This document shows positions 1 to 8,301 of a DNA stretch of 64,000 nt, piece after piece. The stretch is from Alicyclobacillus sacchari (GTDB lineage: Bacteria; Bacillota; Bacilli; Alicyclobacillales; Alicyclobacillaceae). Position numbers and translations under genes: made by a program. The stretch spans positions 124,001 through 188,000 of the forward strand of contig NZ_SORF01000003.1 of the NCBI RefSeq assembly GCF_004366795.1, in the 5' to 3' direction. Positions within the stretch are counted from its first letter, which is position 1. Each line of letters opens with the position of its first letter. Under the pieces are notes generated by a model. The model had not been told where the DNA came from. It ran no database searches and worked only from the letters and a program-made list of their open reading frames with translations.

Positions 1-27
1 TTTGGTGTGGGAAGGCCCAGATCCACT

Positions 28-1527
28 CTAATCGCCCTGTTTGTCCCGCTCTTGTTGAATCATTCGCGCTTGATTTCGCAGCCATTCAATCTGCCCCGCT
101 ATAGAGGCGTTTTCCGGTGAGCGTGACAAAGCATCCTCGTATAGCTTGAGCGCGTTGTAACTGTTGCCGAGTAACTTTTCCACATCCGCGATCGCTGCCG
201 TCGAACGCCATGTGAGAATTTGCGGGTCAAACGCCACCATCCCCCGGTAGCCTACCGCACTCTCCTGCGCCTTCGTAAAGGCCTCTTTCGCCTGCCCTAG
301 CTCATGTATCGCGGTATTCATCAGAGCACGTCCTAACGCGAACCATGTACCTGGATAATTCGGATGCTCCGCCTTTGCCCGCTCTCCAACCGCAATGGCC
401 TCAGCGCGGCGGCCGAGTGCCACAAGGGCATCGATGAGGAACATACGAACCTCAGGCAAACGAGCATACTGCGGATTGCTCGGAGCAAGCCGCTCGGTCG
501 TATAAAGAGCATTGACAGCCTCCTCGACGTGACCGGCCAAGAGTAAATCGCGACCAAGGAATCCCCATGACGCGATATCGTTTGGATTATCACGTACCGC
601 GGCACGCAGCAAGTGGATGTTCCGCTGAAGCTTTTGCTTCGAATTCATGACCTCCGGCTTGTAGCCATCGTGACGAACGCGAATGCGCACAGCGGGTCTC
701 ACAAAGTTGCCCGCAAATACGCCGCCCTCCGGCAGGCCGATCTGTTCGTGGATACGTCCCAGCCAACGCAGGCCTGTCCGCACCGCGAATAAGCGAGACA
801 TATCGTAGTTTGGCTCAACGCGATCATCGAATACATTGATCTGCCCAATGCGAAGGATAGCGGGAGGTTCAAGTTGGTTAAACAACCCCGCGACGATACG
901 TGGATTCTCGACGTCTTCCTCGAACAACACCTCATCGGCATCTACCCAGAGAACCCAATCAGACGATACCTGATCCAGCGCAAAATTCCTGGCAGCGGCG
1001 AAGTCATCGTTCCACTCGTACCGAAACACCTTCGCACCGGCGGCCTCCGCAATTGCAACCGTGTCGTCGGTACTTCCTGTGTCCACAACGATAATTTCGT
1101 CGACTGCAGGAGAGAGTGCGGCTACTGCTTTGCCAATGGTTCTGGCCTCGTTTTTGGCGATCATTGCTGCCGAAATCGTGACGTGCGGGACGGCTAACAG
1201 TTCTTGAATCCAGACCGGCGTCTTTCCCGTCAGTCGCTCGCGTAAGCGCATCCTCGCAGGTTCTGCCCACTCTGCCTGGGGATCCAAGAGCCATGCGCGA
1301 TTATATGCCGCCCAAGCGGCATCATATTCTCCTAAATGCTCAAGCGATTCTCCAAGAAACTCCCAGAGTTGGGCGTTGAGCTTCCCCTTATCCCGTAACG
1401 ATTCTACAGCCAAAGTTTTAGCTTCACCATAGCCCCCCCGCAAGAGTTGATCCTTAACTGCATCGACAGCAGGAACCACGTTACCTAGCACCCCCGAGCA
1501 TAGTAAAGCGCAGTGAATGGTATGCAC
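28..1527 (-). CDS. TPR-flanked family 2 glycosyltransferase
   Basis: Probable inverting GT-A glycosyltransferase that moves a sugar from a nucleotide donor. The N-terminal ~100 residues look like TPR helices. The GT2 fold starts near residue 115 with a MIAKNEA motif, then DTGSTDDT (149-156) and a WVDADE metal/nucleotide motif (195-199). Residues ~300-480 form further TPR-like helices, as in SunS-type and TPR-GT2 proteins. The start is uncertain: the GTG at 1527 has no clear Shine-Dalgarno, and a GTG at 1479 (residue 17) behind TAGGTAAC is a plausible alternative. It lies downstream of the S-layer-like gene on the same strand but beyond a strong terminator. Glycosylation of the surface protein is an attractive but unproven role. 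Confidence 0.8.
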   Translation of the reverse strand: MHTIHCALLCSGVLGNVVPAVDAVKDQLLRGGYGEAKTLAVESLRDKGKLNAQLWEFLGESLEHLGEYDAAWAAYNRAWLLDPQAEWAEPARMRLRERLTGKTPVWIQELLAVPHVTISAAMIAKNEARTIGKAVAALSPAVDEIIVVDTGSTDDTVAIAEAAGAKVFRYEWNDDFAAARNFALDQVSSDWVLWVDADEVLFEEDVENPRIVAGLFNQLEPPAILRIGQINVFDDRVEPNYDMSRLFAVRTGLRWLGRIHEQIGLPEGGVFAGNFVRPAVRIRVRHDGYKPEVMNSKQKLQRNIHLLRAAVRDNPNDIASWGFLGRDLLLAGHVEEAVNALYTTERLAPSNPQYARLPEVRMFLIDALVALGRRAEAIAVGERAKAEHPNYPGTWFALGRALMNTAIHELGQAKEAFTKAQESAVGYRGMVAFDPQILTWRSTAAIADVEKLLGNSYNALKLYEDALSRSPENASIAGQIEWLRNQARMIQQERDKQGD

Positions 1528-1640
1528 ATAGAGTGTAGCTTACAAATCAAAGTTTGCAAGGGCGATCATGCGAATAACAGTAGTAGAAGATGATTCCAAT
1601 CTGACAATACACGACCTCACGAGTTCAACTACACCTCCTT

Positions 1641-1676
1641 CAAAAAGGAGCTGTTCGGAATCCGAACAGCTCCTTT
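1641..1676 (-). terminator. Rho-independent terminator after the S-layer-like gene
   Basis: Perfect 16-bp inverted repeat (arms 1644-1659 and 1661-1676) followed on the minus strand by a run of five T. It lies 27 nt past the stop of the surface protein gene, so it should separate that transcript from the glycosyltransferase. Confidence 0.9.
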
Positions 1677-1702
1677 CGAATACAGGTAATGCTCCTAGCA
1701 AG

Positions 1703-4240
1703 TTAGTTGTTAACAACTTGAATGGTCGCCGTAACTCCATTTGAAGTCACAAATGTGACGGTGGCCGTACCCTTTTCAGGCTCGGCATATACTGTACTGC
1801 CGCTTACTGCTACCACACTCGAGTTGTTAGAGAACCAATACCCTGATGCGCCACTTACCGCTACGCCATACTGATCCTTGACGCTCAGAAGATTCTGTAG
1901 TGCGGTAGTAATTGCCGTTGCAGTGTTTGGTGTAGTTTCCGTGAAGGAAGCCTCACTGAACGATGCCGACGCAGGTGCCGGCGGGGTCGTGCTCACCGTT
2001 ACGGTAGCAGTCCCAAGCACAGAGCCGGTGGAGCTCAGTGCCGTAATTGTCGCCGTTCCCGAAGCCACGCCTTCAATCTGAGAGTTCGATACAATCGCGA
2101 CGGTAGCGCTGTTCGACGTCAGCAACTGTGCAACAGTTGCAGAATTGTTGACGGCTACAGTGTTACCACTGCTGTCTTTGCCTGTAACAGAAACGGCACC
2201 ATAGTAAGCAGAGTTCGACGAAGCATAAATCGTCGACGGAGCGCTAAGCGTATACGTAGCAACATCCGATGATGGAACCTCGCTTACATTGAAGTTATAG
2301 GAAACCTTATTGTTCCCATCCTGCAAGCTGAAGGTCAGAGTAGCGGTACCAGACTCAGATCCGCCCATAATTGTATTACCACTTACAGCGATCACACTCG
2401 GGTTCGAACTCGTAACAGTCCAACTGTCTCCAATTGGGACAGAGTAAGTCCCGCCGTATTGGTTCTTGACGGTGAAATCACTGGACCCAAAGGTGTAGTT
2501 TGCGCCCTGCTCGAACTCAGACGGGATGTCCGTGCCCGAAATGGCGTACGCATAAGCTGCCGGATTAACATTCAAAGTGAGGCTACTCTCGATGGTACCA
2601 CCGTCGAGCGCGTACAAGGTTACGGTCCCAGAGCCTGTTGGGGTCACTTCCAGGGAATTGTTCGACTCATTCCAACTCACTCCGGACACCGGCAAGACAG
2701 TCGAGTTCGAGGTTTGCCATGTGATGTCACCCTGATAGCTTGGGCCGAAGCTGGACTGTGTAATTGCCTGCCCAAACGCATTTGTGGCAGAGTACGGAAT
2801 CGTCGTTGCCTGTCCTGCGACCACCATGGTCGATGGTGCAGCCAAAGTGAAACTGTTCACGGCGTTTGCGTCAGCAATGTTCACCACGACGGATGAAGTT
2901 TGCCCTGTCGCCAAATCTACCGCAGTAATCGTCGCCGTGCCAGTCGCTGCCGCAGTAAAGGTGAGGTTGCCACTGCCATCGACTTGTAACGAGCTTGGGT
3001 TTACCACCCCTGAGTTCGATGACAGGAACTGCACTCCGTCGATAATTCCGTTAGAAGCGACACCTGATGTAAGGAGAACCGAATCGCCGGCCGCATCGGT
3101 AGCCGTGTAAGCTAATGTCACCGTGCCGGTCGTCAGGTTCGTAGTACCATTCTCTGTTGCAGCACCCAGTTTAATTGAGGCAATGTTCGTGACGCCAACC
3201 ACCGGGATAACCGTCGTGGCCGTAAGCGCATAGGAAGGATCCGAAACCGTCACGACGACGTTGTCATTCTTCGCAACGCCTGAAGCCAAGTTCAACGAAA
3301 CACTGTTTGATGACCCAGCAGCAGAACCTGTAATCAGGCTACCATTCGTCGAATCGTAGGCACTTACGGTAATGCTGCCAGGGTTTGCAACCGGGTTACC
3401 GAACTGATCAAGAACAGTGTAGTTGACGGCAGCCCCACTTACAGTTGCCAAACCCTTCGTCGTAATCTCAATCGACGTCGGAACGGCCTCGGCAATCGTC
3501 ACCGTGCCGCTGAGGCTACCAGCCGTAACCGTGTAGGTGCCAGCCGGGAGGTTATAACCCGTATTGAGCGTAACTTCCGTCGTACCGGACCAAGTTGCCG
3601 TGGTCGTGTAGTTGACGCCATTTTGCGAAAGGGTAACGGTTGTGCCGGAAGCAACAGGACCGTTGAAGTTAACTTCAACATTCGTTGCAGCCGTCTGCTT
3701 TGCGGTCAAAGCGGTCGCCTGCGTGTTGACAGCCAGACCCGTCGAACCGTTCCAGGTTGCGCTGATACCAAGCGCTGCAAACAAGTTGTTGACATAGTAA
3801 GCCGGGAAGTAGGTGGTGATGTCGCCCTTCTTGCCAGCCGGATCTTGCGCAGCAAAGGTGTTGATCATCTTAATGGTGGTGCCGTTCAGCGTGATGGTCG
3901 TGTTACCCGTACCAACACCGCCAGCCACCTGAACCTTTGAGGCGTCAATGTTTGGAGCCGTCAAAGCCCAGGTATGCGTGCTGCCGTTCCAGGTAGCCTG
4001 AATACCAGCCTTAGCGAGCAATTGGTTGAAGTAGTAGACCGGAGCAAACGCAGTCGTGTTGCCCGAGTCTTGTGAGTCAAGGATATACGGGTTGGCAACC
4101 GTTTGTCCGTTAAACTGGAACGCAACCGTACCAACTTGTGTGTATGAAGGCGTGGTGGATGTAGTATCCGCGAGTACCATCGGAATGCCCGTGCCGAGCA
4201 CGATAGCCGCAGCCGAAATGCTAGAAAGCGTACGTTTCAA
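1703..4240 (-). CDS. Secreted S-layer-like protein with stalk repeats and Ig-like domains
   Basis: Large exported surface protein, 845 residues, likely S-layer or another cell-surface structural protein. A signal peptide covers about residues 1-25 (Lys-Arg, hydrophobic stretch, then VLA-D). Two ~60-residue repeats follow (about 40-105 and 110-170). Each has an FNG/LNG strand, a PVYYFNQLL/PAYYVNNLF helix and ATWNGST, resembling the copper-amine-oxidase N-domain repeats of Firmicute surface proteins. The remainder is Gly/Ser/Thr/Val-rich bacterial Ig-like (Big_2-type) beta domains. No SLH domain or LPXTG motif is visible, so the wall anchor is unclear. The start is TTG, chosen because GGGAGGAG lies 7 nt upstream and the signal peptide begins there. 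Expression probably comes from the promoter at 4578-4606 through a long leader. Confidence 0.8.
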   Translation of the reverse strand: MKRTLSSISAAAIVLGTGIPMVLADTTSTTPSYTQVGTVAFQFNGQTVANPYILDSQDSGNTTAFAPVYYFNQLLAKAGIQATWNGSTHTWALTAPNIDASKVQVAGGVGTGNTTITLNGTTIKMINTFAAQDPAGKKGDITTYFPAYYVNNLFAALGISATWNGSTGLAVNTQATALTAKQTAATNVEVNFNGPVASGTTVTLSQNGVNYTTTATWSGTTEVTLNTGYNLPAGTYTVTAGSLSGTVTIAEAVPTSIEITTKGLATVSGAAVNYTVLDQFGNPVANPGSITVSAYDSTNGSLITGSAAGSSNSVSLNLASGVAKNDNVVVTVSDPSYALTATTVIPVVGVTNIASIKLGAATENGTTNLTTGTVTLAYTATDAAGDSVLLTSGVASNGIIDGVQFLSSNSGVVNPSSLQVDGSGNLTFTAAATGTATITAVDLATGQTSSVVVNIADANAVNSFTLAAPSTMVVAGQATTIPYSATNAFGQAITQSSFGPSYQGDITWQTSNSTVLPVSGVSWNESNNSLEVTPTGSGTVTLYALDGGTIESSLTLNVNPAAYAYAISGTDIPSEFEQGANYTFGSSDFTVKNQYGGTYSVPIGDSWTVTSSNPSVIAVSGNTIMGGSESGTATLTFSLQDGNNKVSYNFNVSEVPSSDVATYTLSAPSTIYASSNSAYYGAVSVTGKDSSGNTVAVNNSATVAQLLTSNSATVAIVSNSQIEGVASGTATITALSSTGSVLGTATVTVSTTPPAPASASFSEASFTETTPNTATAITTALQNLLSVKDQYGVAVSGASGYWFSNNSSVVAVSGSTVYAEPEKGTATVTFVTSNGVTATIQVVNN

Positions 4241-4571
4241 AATGTTTCTCCTCCCATGCTAAACAAGTGAGATGAGTACTGAAGATTGGTGACGAAGGTC
4301 ACCTGCAGAGACTGGCCTGCGTCACTGTCCCCGCGTATCCATGCAATCATCCTGCAAGCGCAACTCCCGCTACAAGAATCCGTCCCATGCAGCAAGAAAG
4401 TTTTAGCTGAGGTTCGTTTGCAATTCCAACACGCAGGAAGACATCCCTCCCTTCAGTGGTTTCATGCCACCACATGCGAATCAGCCGCTTGGCTGGTTAT
4501 GCTCAACAGGTTGTTGCTACCTAATCATCTCATAGCAATCTGAGACTATGTATCCAAGGAAATGGCCTCAG
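4241..4571 (-). promoter_or_regulatory. Long structured 5' leader of the S-layer-like gene
   Basis: About 330 nt lie between the predicted transcription start (~4571) and the TTG start, with no convincing ORF. On the transcript strand several small hairpins can be read. The clearest is GGTGAC-CTTC-GTCACC (4288-4303), about 35 nt upstream of the Shine-Dalgarno; others include AGCC-AAGC-GGCC-type and GTGGT..ACCAC stems around 4460-4495. Known riboswitch cores (T-box, c-di-GMP, SAM) were not recognised. Long stabilising leaders are known for S-layer mRNAs, so mRNA stability is the likely role. Confidence 0.5.
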
Positions 4572-4577
4572 TGTCGC

Positions 4578-4606
4578 ATTATACGCTTTCTTGCCAAGTA
4601 GGTAAA
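4578..4606 (-). promoter_or_regulatory. Sigma-A promoter of the S-layer-like gene
   Basis: TTTACC (-35, 4601-4606) and a perfect TATAAT (-10, 4578-4583) separated by 17 nt, read on the minus strand. It points at the S-layer-like gene 340 nt downstream. Confidence 0.7.
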
Positions 4607-4895
4607 GCGCGAAAGCGCAAATCACCGTGTTCTTACCATACAGGACGTGGTGGAAGCCATGAAATCGGTATCTTATGTTCTCTACGCCCAATACATAGAC
4701 AAATTTCGTGATTGGGATCCTACTTATGTCCGTCGTTCCATAATTCTTTCTCATCTACGCAGCATTTTCTGTACGCCTGCCCAGTCTGCCACGACTACCG
4801 GATTAGACGCTTCACAACCGTTTTTTGTTTCACCCTTCTGTAAACTTTTTTGATCCACCCCGCAATTCCTGCTACAGTCCGTATGGGAGGGCGTT

Positions 4896-5570
4896 ATGGA
4901 TATGGTGTTTACCACACTTGCACATCATCACACCGCCGACATCATCGAAAAGAAGTCGCGCTTCATCGCCGATGCGTTTCCCATCCGCTCGGTTGCGGAC
5001 GCGGAAGCGGCCATAGCGGCGGTTCGTCAGGCCCACCCTGCTGCGCGCCACCATGTCTACGCGTATCGCATCGGCGTCGGCGTGCCGTACGAGCGATTCT
5101 CCGACGACGGCGAGCCGTCAGGCACCGCTGGCCGCCCTGTGCTGGAAGTAATGCGCCGGCAGGGCATCGACAACGCCTTGGTCGTCGTCACACGTTATTT
5201 CGGCGGCATTCTCCTCGGCGCGAACGGACTTGTCCGCGCCTACACCGAAGCGGCCGCAGCCGCACTCACCGCCGCACCCAAACTGCGCTGTCAACCCATG
5301 GTGGAAATCGTGGTCACCTGTGATTACAGTCACTATGGGAAGTTGGAATATCAACTGGCGCAGGCCGGAATCGCCCTGCGAGATCCCAACTTCGCTGATA
5401 CCGTCTCATTCCGCGTCATCGTCCCAGATGAACATGCGCAGCAAACGGCACAACAGTTCGCCGATTGGACCGGCGGGCAGGCCAGGTGCGACGTCTGTCC
5501 CGCTGAATACATGGGCATTACGCCAAACGGGGACGTGATTCGCGACGTATGGATCGATCCTCCCTCGTAA
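4896..5570 (+). CDS. yigZ: YigZ/IMPACT family protein
   Basis: Member of the UPF0029/IMPACT family (YvyE in B. subtilis), 224 residues, usual family length. The hallmark segment SDDGEPSGTAGRP (about 68-80) is followed by VVVTRYFGGILLGANGLVRAY (about 96-117, the conserved TRYFGG-LG-GGLVRAY signature). The C-terminal half is the DUF1949 ferredoxin-like domain. Eukaryotic IMPACT modulates GCN2; the bacterial role is unsettled. The ATG at 4896 follows GGGAGG with 5-nt spacing. A weak promoter (TTGATC-N17-TACAGT, 4850-4878) lies just upstream. It ends 10 nt before the convergent ComK-like gene. Confidence 0.88.
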   Translation: MDMVFTTLAHHHTADIIEKKSRFIADAFPIRSVADAEAAIAAVRQAHPAARHHVYAYRIGVGVPYERFSDDGEPSGTAGRPVLEVMRRQGIDNALVVVTRYFGGILLGANGLVRAYTEAAAAALTAAPKLRCQPMVEIVVTCDYSHYGKLEYQLAQAGIALRDPNFADTVSFRVIVPDEHAQQTAQQFADWTGGQARCDVCPAEYMGITPNGDVIRDVWIDPPS

Positions 5571-5580
5571 TCGTTCCCGC

Positions 5581-6132
5581 TCACAAACTCGGGTACGGGA
5601 CGTTGCGCGCACAGTGTAAAATCAGAGATGATCTCGCTTCGCGAACCCGTGCCAGCACTTTCGTCCGCGGCATGAGAACGTCGATGGCGGCTATCTCGTC
5701 TATCGTAAGACGCGTGGTGTGCGCCGAGATGGCATCCGCGGATCGAATGGCGTCAATGCGAAAGTAACCGTGTGCACCGTCGTTGCGGCTGATGGGCTCA
5801 CGCACTTTTATCGGCGCGTACACGACGCTCGCGCTTGCAATCGCCAAGGGCGTAAAGAGCGACAGATTCAAATCTTCCTCACAAGCCCGTCGGAGATCGC
5901 GCTGGGAAATGGCGAAGTGTTGCAGGACCCTCGTCTTCACCCACTGACACCGCCATGGCAGGTAAAACAAGCTCCGGGATGTCACCACCATCGTCCGGTT
6001 GCCATTGCAATACACTGGAATAAAGGCCAACAAATCTTCCGCCAGTTGGGCAATGCCCGGTGCGTCTCCCCGCGTGTACACCTCCGCGCCAGCAACCGGG
6101 TGCACCGTTCCGTCAACAATGATCTTCTTCAC
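5581..6132 (-). CDS. ComK-like transcription factor (tentative)
   Basis: 183-residue protein, close to the 192 residues of B. subtilis ComK, the competence master regulator. The match is by pattern only: an early AFIPV..NGN..MVV strand pair, a central P-x-A/I...VVYAPI...P...GAHGYF block (about 88-120) that parallels ComK's FPTLSS...CGWIS block, and a C-terminal LTI...IDV.MPR..V.ARVREA stretch parallel to ComK's Q-x-x-RA region. The ComK CxW cysteine is not conserved. The GTG at 6132 is chosen because AAGGAG sits 8 nt upstream; the longer ATG reading starts inside that ribosome site. It is divergent from a sigma-like factor. It could instead be an unrelated hypothetical protein. Confidence 0.45.
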   Translation of the reverse strand: MKKIIVDGTVHPVAGAEVYTRGDAPGIAQLAEDLLAFIPVYCNGNRTMVVTSRSLFYLPWRCQWVKTRVLQHFAISQRDLRRACEEDLNLSLFTPLAIASASVVYAPIKVREPISRNDGAHGYFRIDAIRSADAISAHTTRLTIDEIAAIDVLMPRTKVLARVREARSSLILHCARNVPYPSL

Positions 6133-6214
6133 GCTGTAGACTCCTTCCATTGGATATCGGTCTTCTCATTCTCTTCATTGCAAGCAACTTTGGTAACGTC
6201 TTCTATCGACAAAG

Positions 6215-6243
6215 TTTATTGCAATTCGTCCAATATTGTCAAT
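6215..6243 (-). promoter_or_regulatory. Promoter of the ComK-like gene
   Basis: Perfect TTGACA (6238-6243) and AATAAA (6215-6220) spaced by 17 nt on the minus strand, inside an AT-rich divergent intergenic region that stands out from the GC-rich surroundings. Confidence 0.55.
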
Positions 6244-6283
6244 TTATTCTTTGTATTTGAATAATTACAATAGGAGACTTCCC

Positions 6284-7084
6284 GTGAACTCGTTCCACGC
6301 CCATGCAACCAAGCCGTTTGCAGGCCCCCAGCATTGGTCTTCGCGGCAAGTCTTCTCCACCTTTCGATTCGCGCAGAACATCCTCTCCCTCGCTACACTC
6401 ATCCTGCATGCAAACAGAACCGGGCCGGCCTGGGGAAATGAGGCTTACGTGGACTGGATGGAGATGGATTTGACAGACACGGTGCTCATGGCACAGCATC
6501 CGTGCGCCGAACAACAACGACAGGAGATTTTGACTGCCTTTGCGCCGCTTCTCAAGCGTGTGGCACGAATGTACCAGGATGTCGCAGGCTATGACGAGGC
6601 GTATCAGGAGGCATGTCTCGGGCTGCTCCGCGCCATCGCGACGTATCGACCGGAGGCAGGCCCGTTTCCCGCCTATGCGAAAGCCCGTGTCCACGGCGAC
6701 GTACGCACCGCGATGCGGCGGTTATGGACCGCAGCGGCACGGCAGGCATTCGCGCCACCGGCGTTTGGCGAGGACGAATCCGCCCCCCATGACATCGGTG
6801 ATACGCTTGCTCACGTGATCGCCGCCATGACGGATGGCACAAGCGACGATGCGGTGGACAGGTGCCTGTTGCAGGACGTGATCGCACGATTGGCCGCGTG
6901 TGCTGGGCTGTCTGCGCGCGAGCGCATCTGGCTCCGCGCAGCGCTCTCTGGCCAGACGACAGAGGAGCTTGCGAACGTGCATGGAGTCAGCTATGACACG
7001 GCGAAGACATGGCGTCGCCGCGGCATGGAGAAGTTGCGGCAAGCCGCGGCAAGGGCGGGACTCACGGCGAGCGAGGTATTGTGA
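6284..7084 (+). CDS. Sigma-70 family RNA polymerase sigma factor
   Basis: Sigma factor of the small sigma-70/ECF-like type. Region 2 is seen as LLKRVARMY...GYDEAYQEACLGLLRAIATYRPE with FPAYAKARVHGDVR. Region 4 is a helix-turn-helix: LSARERIWLRAALSG followed by TTEELANVHGVSYDTAKTWRRRG near the C-terminus. No region 1.1 or 3 is evident. The GTG at 6284 is chosen because TAGGAG lies 7 nt upstream, giving 266 residues. This leaves about 55 N-terminal residues unlike sigma factors. An in-frame GTG at 6449 with a weak AGG would give a typical ~211-residue factor. It is divergent from the ComK-like gene, which suggests joint control. The stop is followed by a bidirectional hairpin. Confidence 0.75.
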   Translation: MNSFHAHATKPFAGPQHWSSRQVFSTFRFAQNILSLATLILHANRTGPAWGNEAYVDWMEMDLTDTVLMAQHPCAEQQRQEILTAFAPLLKRVARMYQDVAGYDEAYQEACLGLLRAIATYRPEAGPFPAYAKARVHGDVRTAMRRLWTAAARQAFAPPAFGEDESAPHDIGDTLAHVIAAMTDGTSDDAVDRCLLQDVIARLAACAGLSARERIWLRAALSGQTTEELANVHGVSYDTAKTWRRRGMEKLRQAAARAGLTASEVL

Positions 7085-7126
7085 CGCCGCCGCTGCACAA
7101 GTCGCCACATCTGGCATCAAAGCAAA

Positions 7127-7163
7127 GCAGCCTGCAGCCGCCTCTTGGCGACCTGCAGGCTGC
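7127..7163. terminator. Bidirectional terminator between the sigma gene and fabZ
   Basis: 11-bp perfect inverted repeat (7127-7137 and 7153-7163) lying between two convergent genes. T-runs on either side are weak, so termination may be partial. Confidence 0.55.
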
Positions 7164-7177
7164 CTTGTATTACGACT

Positions 7178-7621
7178 TCAATCCGCGTCGACCAGGGCAA
7201 ACAGAATGGTGGCTTCCGCAACCAAAGTGCCATCGACGTATGCCTTGCCAATCCCTCGACCAATGCGGCCCTTTAAGCGATCGATCTCGACCTCCATGTC
7301 CAATCGATCGCCAGGGCGCACCTGACCGCGAAAGCGCGCGCCGTCGATGCCCGAAAGCAGCGGGCGCTTGCCAGCAAACGCAGGCTGCGACAGAATCGCG
7401 ACGCCCCCAAGCTGCGCCATCGCCTCGATGATCAACACGCCAGGCATAATGGCGTATTCCGGGAAGTGACCCGTAAAGTGCGGCTCATTTGCCGTCACCA
7501 GCTTGTAACCCTTGACCCTGCTACCGTCGATCTCTGTGACGCGATCCACCAATAAAAACGGGTAACGGTGCGGCAGGATCTTCTGAATCTCTTCAATATA
7601 CAAGGGCAGTGACAGTTCCAA
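7178..7621 (-). CDS. fabZ: 3-hydroxyacyl-ACP dehydratase FabZ
   Basis: Dehydrates 3-hydroxyacyl-ACP to trans-2-enoyl-ACP in type II fatty-acid synthesis. At 147 residues it is full length. The single hot-dog fold carries the catalytic pair His52 (in PHFTGHFP) and Glu66 (in GVLIIEAMAQ), with PHRYPFLLVDRV at the N-terminus. Translation starts at TTG, with GGAGG 9 nt upstream. It lies close behind pgsA on the same strand and probably shares its transcript. The position after mbl-flhO-flhP matches B. subtilis ywpB. Confidence 0.96.
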   Translation of the reverse strand: MELSLPLYIEEIQKILPHRYPFLLVDRVTEIDGSRVKGYKLVTANEPHFTGHFPEYAIMPGVLIIEAMAQLGGVAILSQPAFAGKRPLLSGIDGARFRGQVRPGDRLDMEVEIDRLKGRIGRGIGKAYVDGTLVAEATILFALVDAD

Positions 7622-7636
7622 TCGGCAAACCCTCCA

Positions 7637-8176
7637 TCAATAGACGCGGCGGCGCACCGCGATGATTTCCATACTCAACACATAACGAATGGTCGTAACA
7701 TAGGACAAGCCAACCGTGAACCACAGTACCATCTCGCCGCTTTGGATGGTTGGCCAAGCAAGAATGGACGAACAAATGGCGAGATAATAAAAACATGTGG
7801 TCACCTTGCCCCAGACATTCGCCTTTGGCACCGCGCGTTTGCCCTGAAAGTAGAAAAACGCGGCGCCAAGGATCATCAGCACGTCGCGCAAGACGAGCAA
7901 TCCCGCGACCAGCCAAGGCACGCGCCCAGAAGCAATCAAGGTGAACAGCACCGCCACCATCATCAGTTTGTCGGCAAGCGGATCGAGCAATTGCCCGGTA
8001 TACGTTTCAAGCTTGTAGGTGCGGGCAATGTAGCCGTCGAGGACGTCGGTCAGGCCGGCGAACAAGAGAACACAAAGCGCAACAATCTTATGAGGACTCG
8101 CAGTGGCGTAAAAAGACCATACATAACATGGAATTAAGAGCAGGCGGAGCAACGTCAGCAAGTTCGGCACATTCAC
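7637..8176 (-). CDS. pgsA: CDP-alcohol phosphatidyltransferase (PgsA-like)
   Basis: Integral membrane enzyme that most likely makes phosphatidylglycerol phosphate from CDP-diacylglycerol and glycerol-3-phosphate. The family motif DG-x2-AR-x8-G-x3-D-x3-D is intact (DGYIAR ... GQLLDPLAD). About five membrane segments are visible. The GTG at 8176 is chosen because GGGGAGGG lies 8-9 nt upstream and the protein then begins VNVPNLLTLLR, like other PgsA proteins, giving 179 residues. A longer reading from TTG 8305 overlaps the flhP stop and would add a 43-residue hydrophobic extension. Other substrates (serine, cardiolipin type) cannot be excluded. Confidence 0.8.
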   Translation of the reverse strand: MNVPNLLTLLRLLLIPCYVWSFYATASPHKIVALCVLLFAGLTDVLDGYIARTYKLETYTGQLLDPLADKLMMVAVLFTLIASGRVPWLVAGLLVLRDVLMILGAAFFYFQGKRAVPKANVWGKVTTCFYYLAICSSILAWPTIQSGEMVLWFTVGLSYVTTIRYVLSMEIIAVRRRVY

Positions 8177-8301
8177 GCGTTCTACCCTCCCCAGCCCAAA
8201 TGGCCATCTGTCGGCAGGTGCGCCGACGAGCATACCCATTATAGCAATTGCTGTTAGGACGGCAAAGACGAGCCAGCTGACGCCCCCGGCTCGTCTTGGT
8301 A

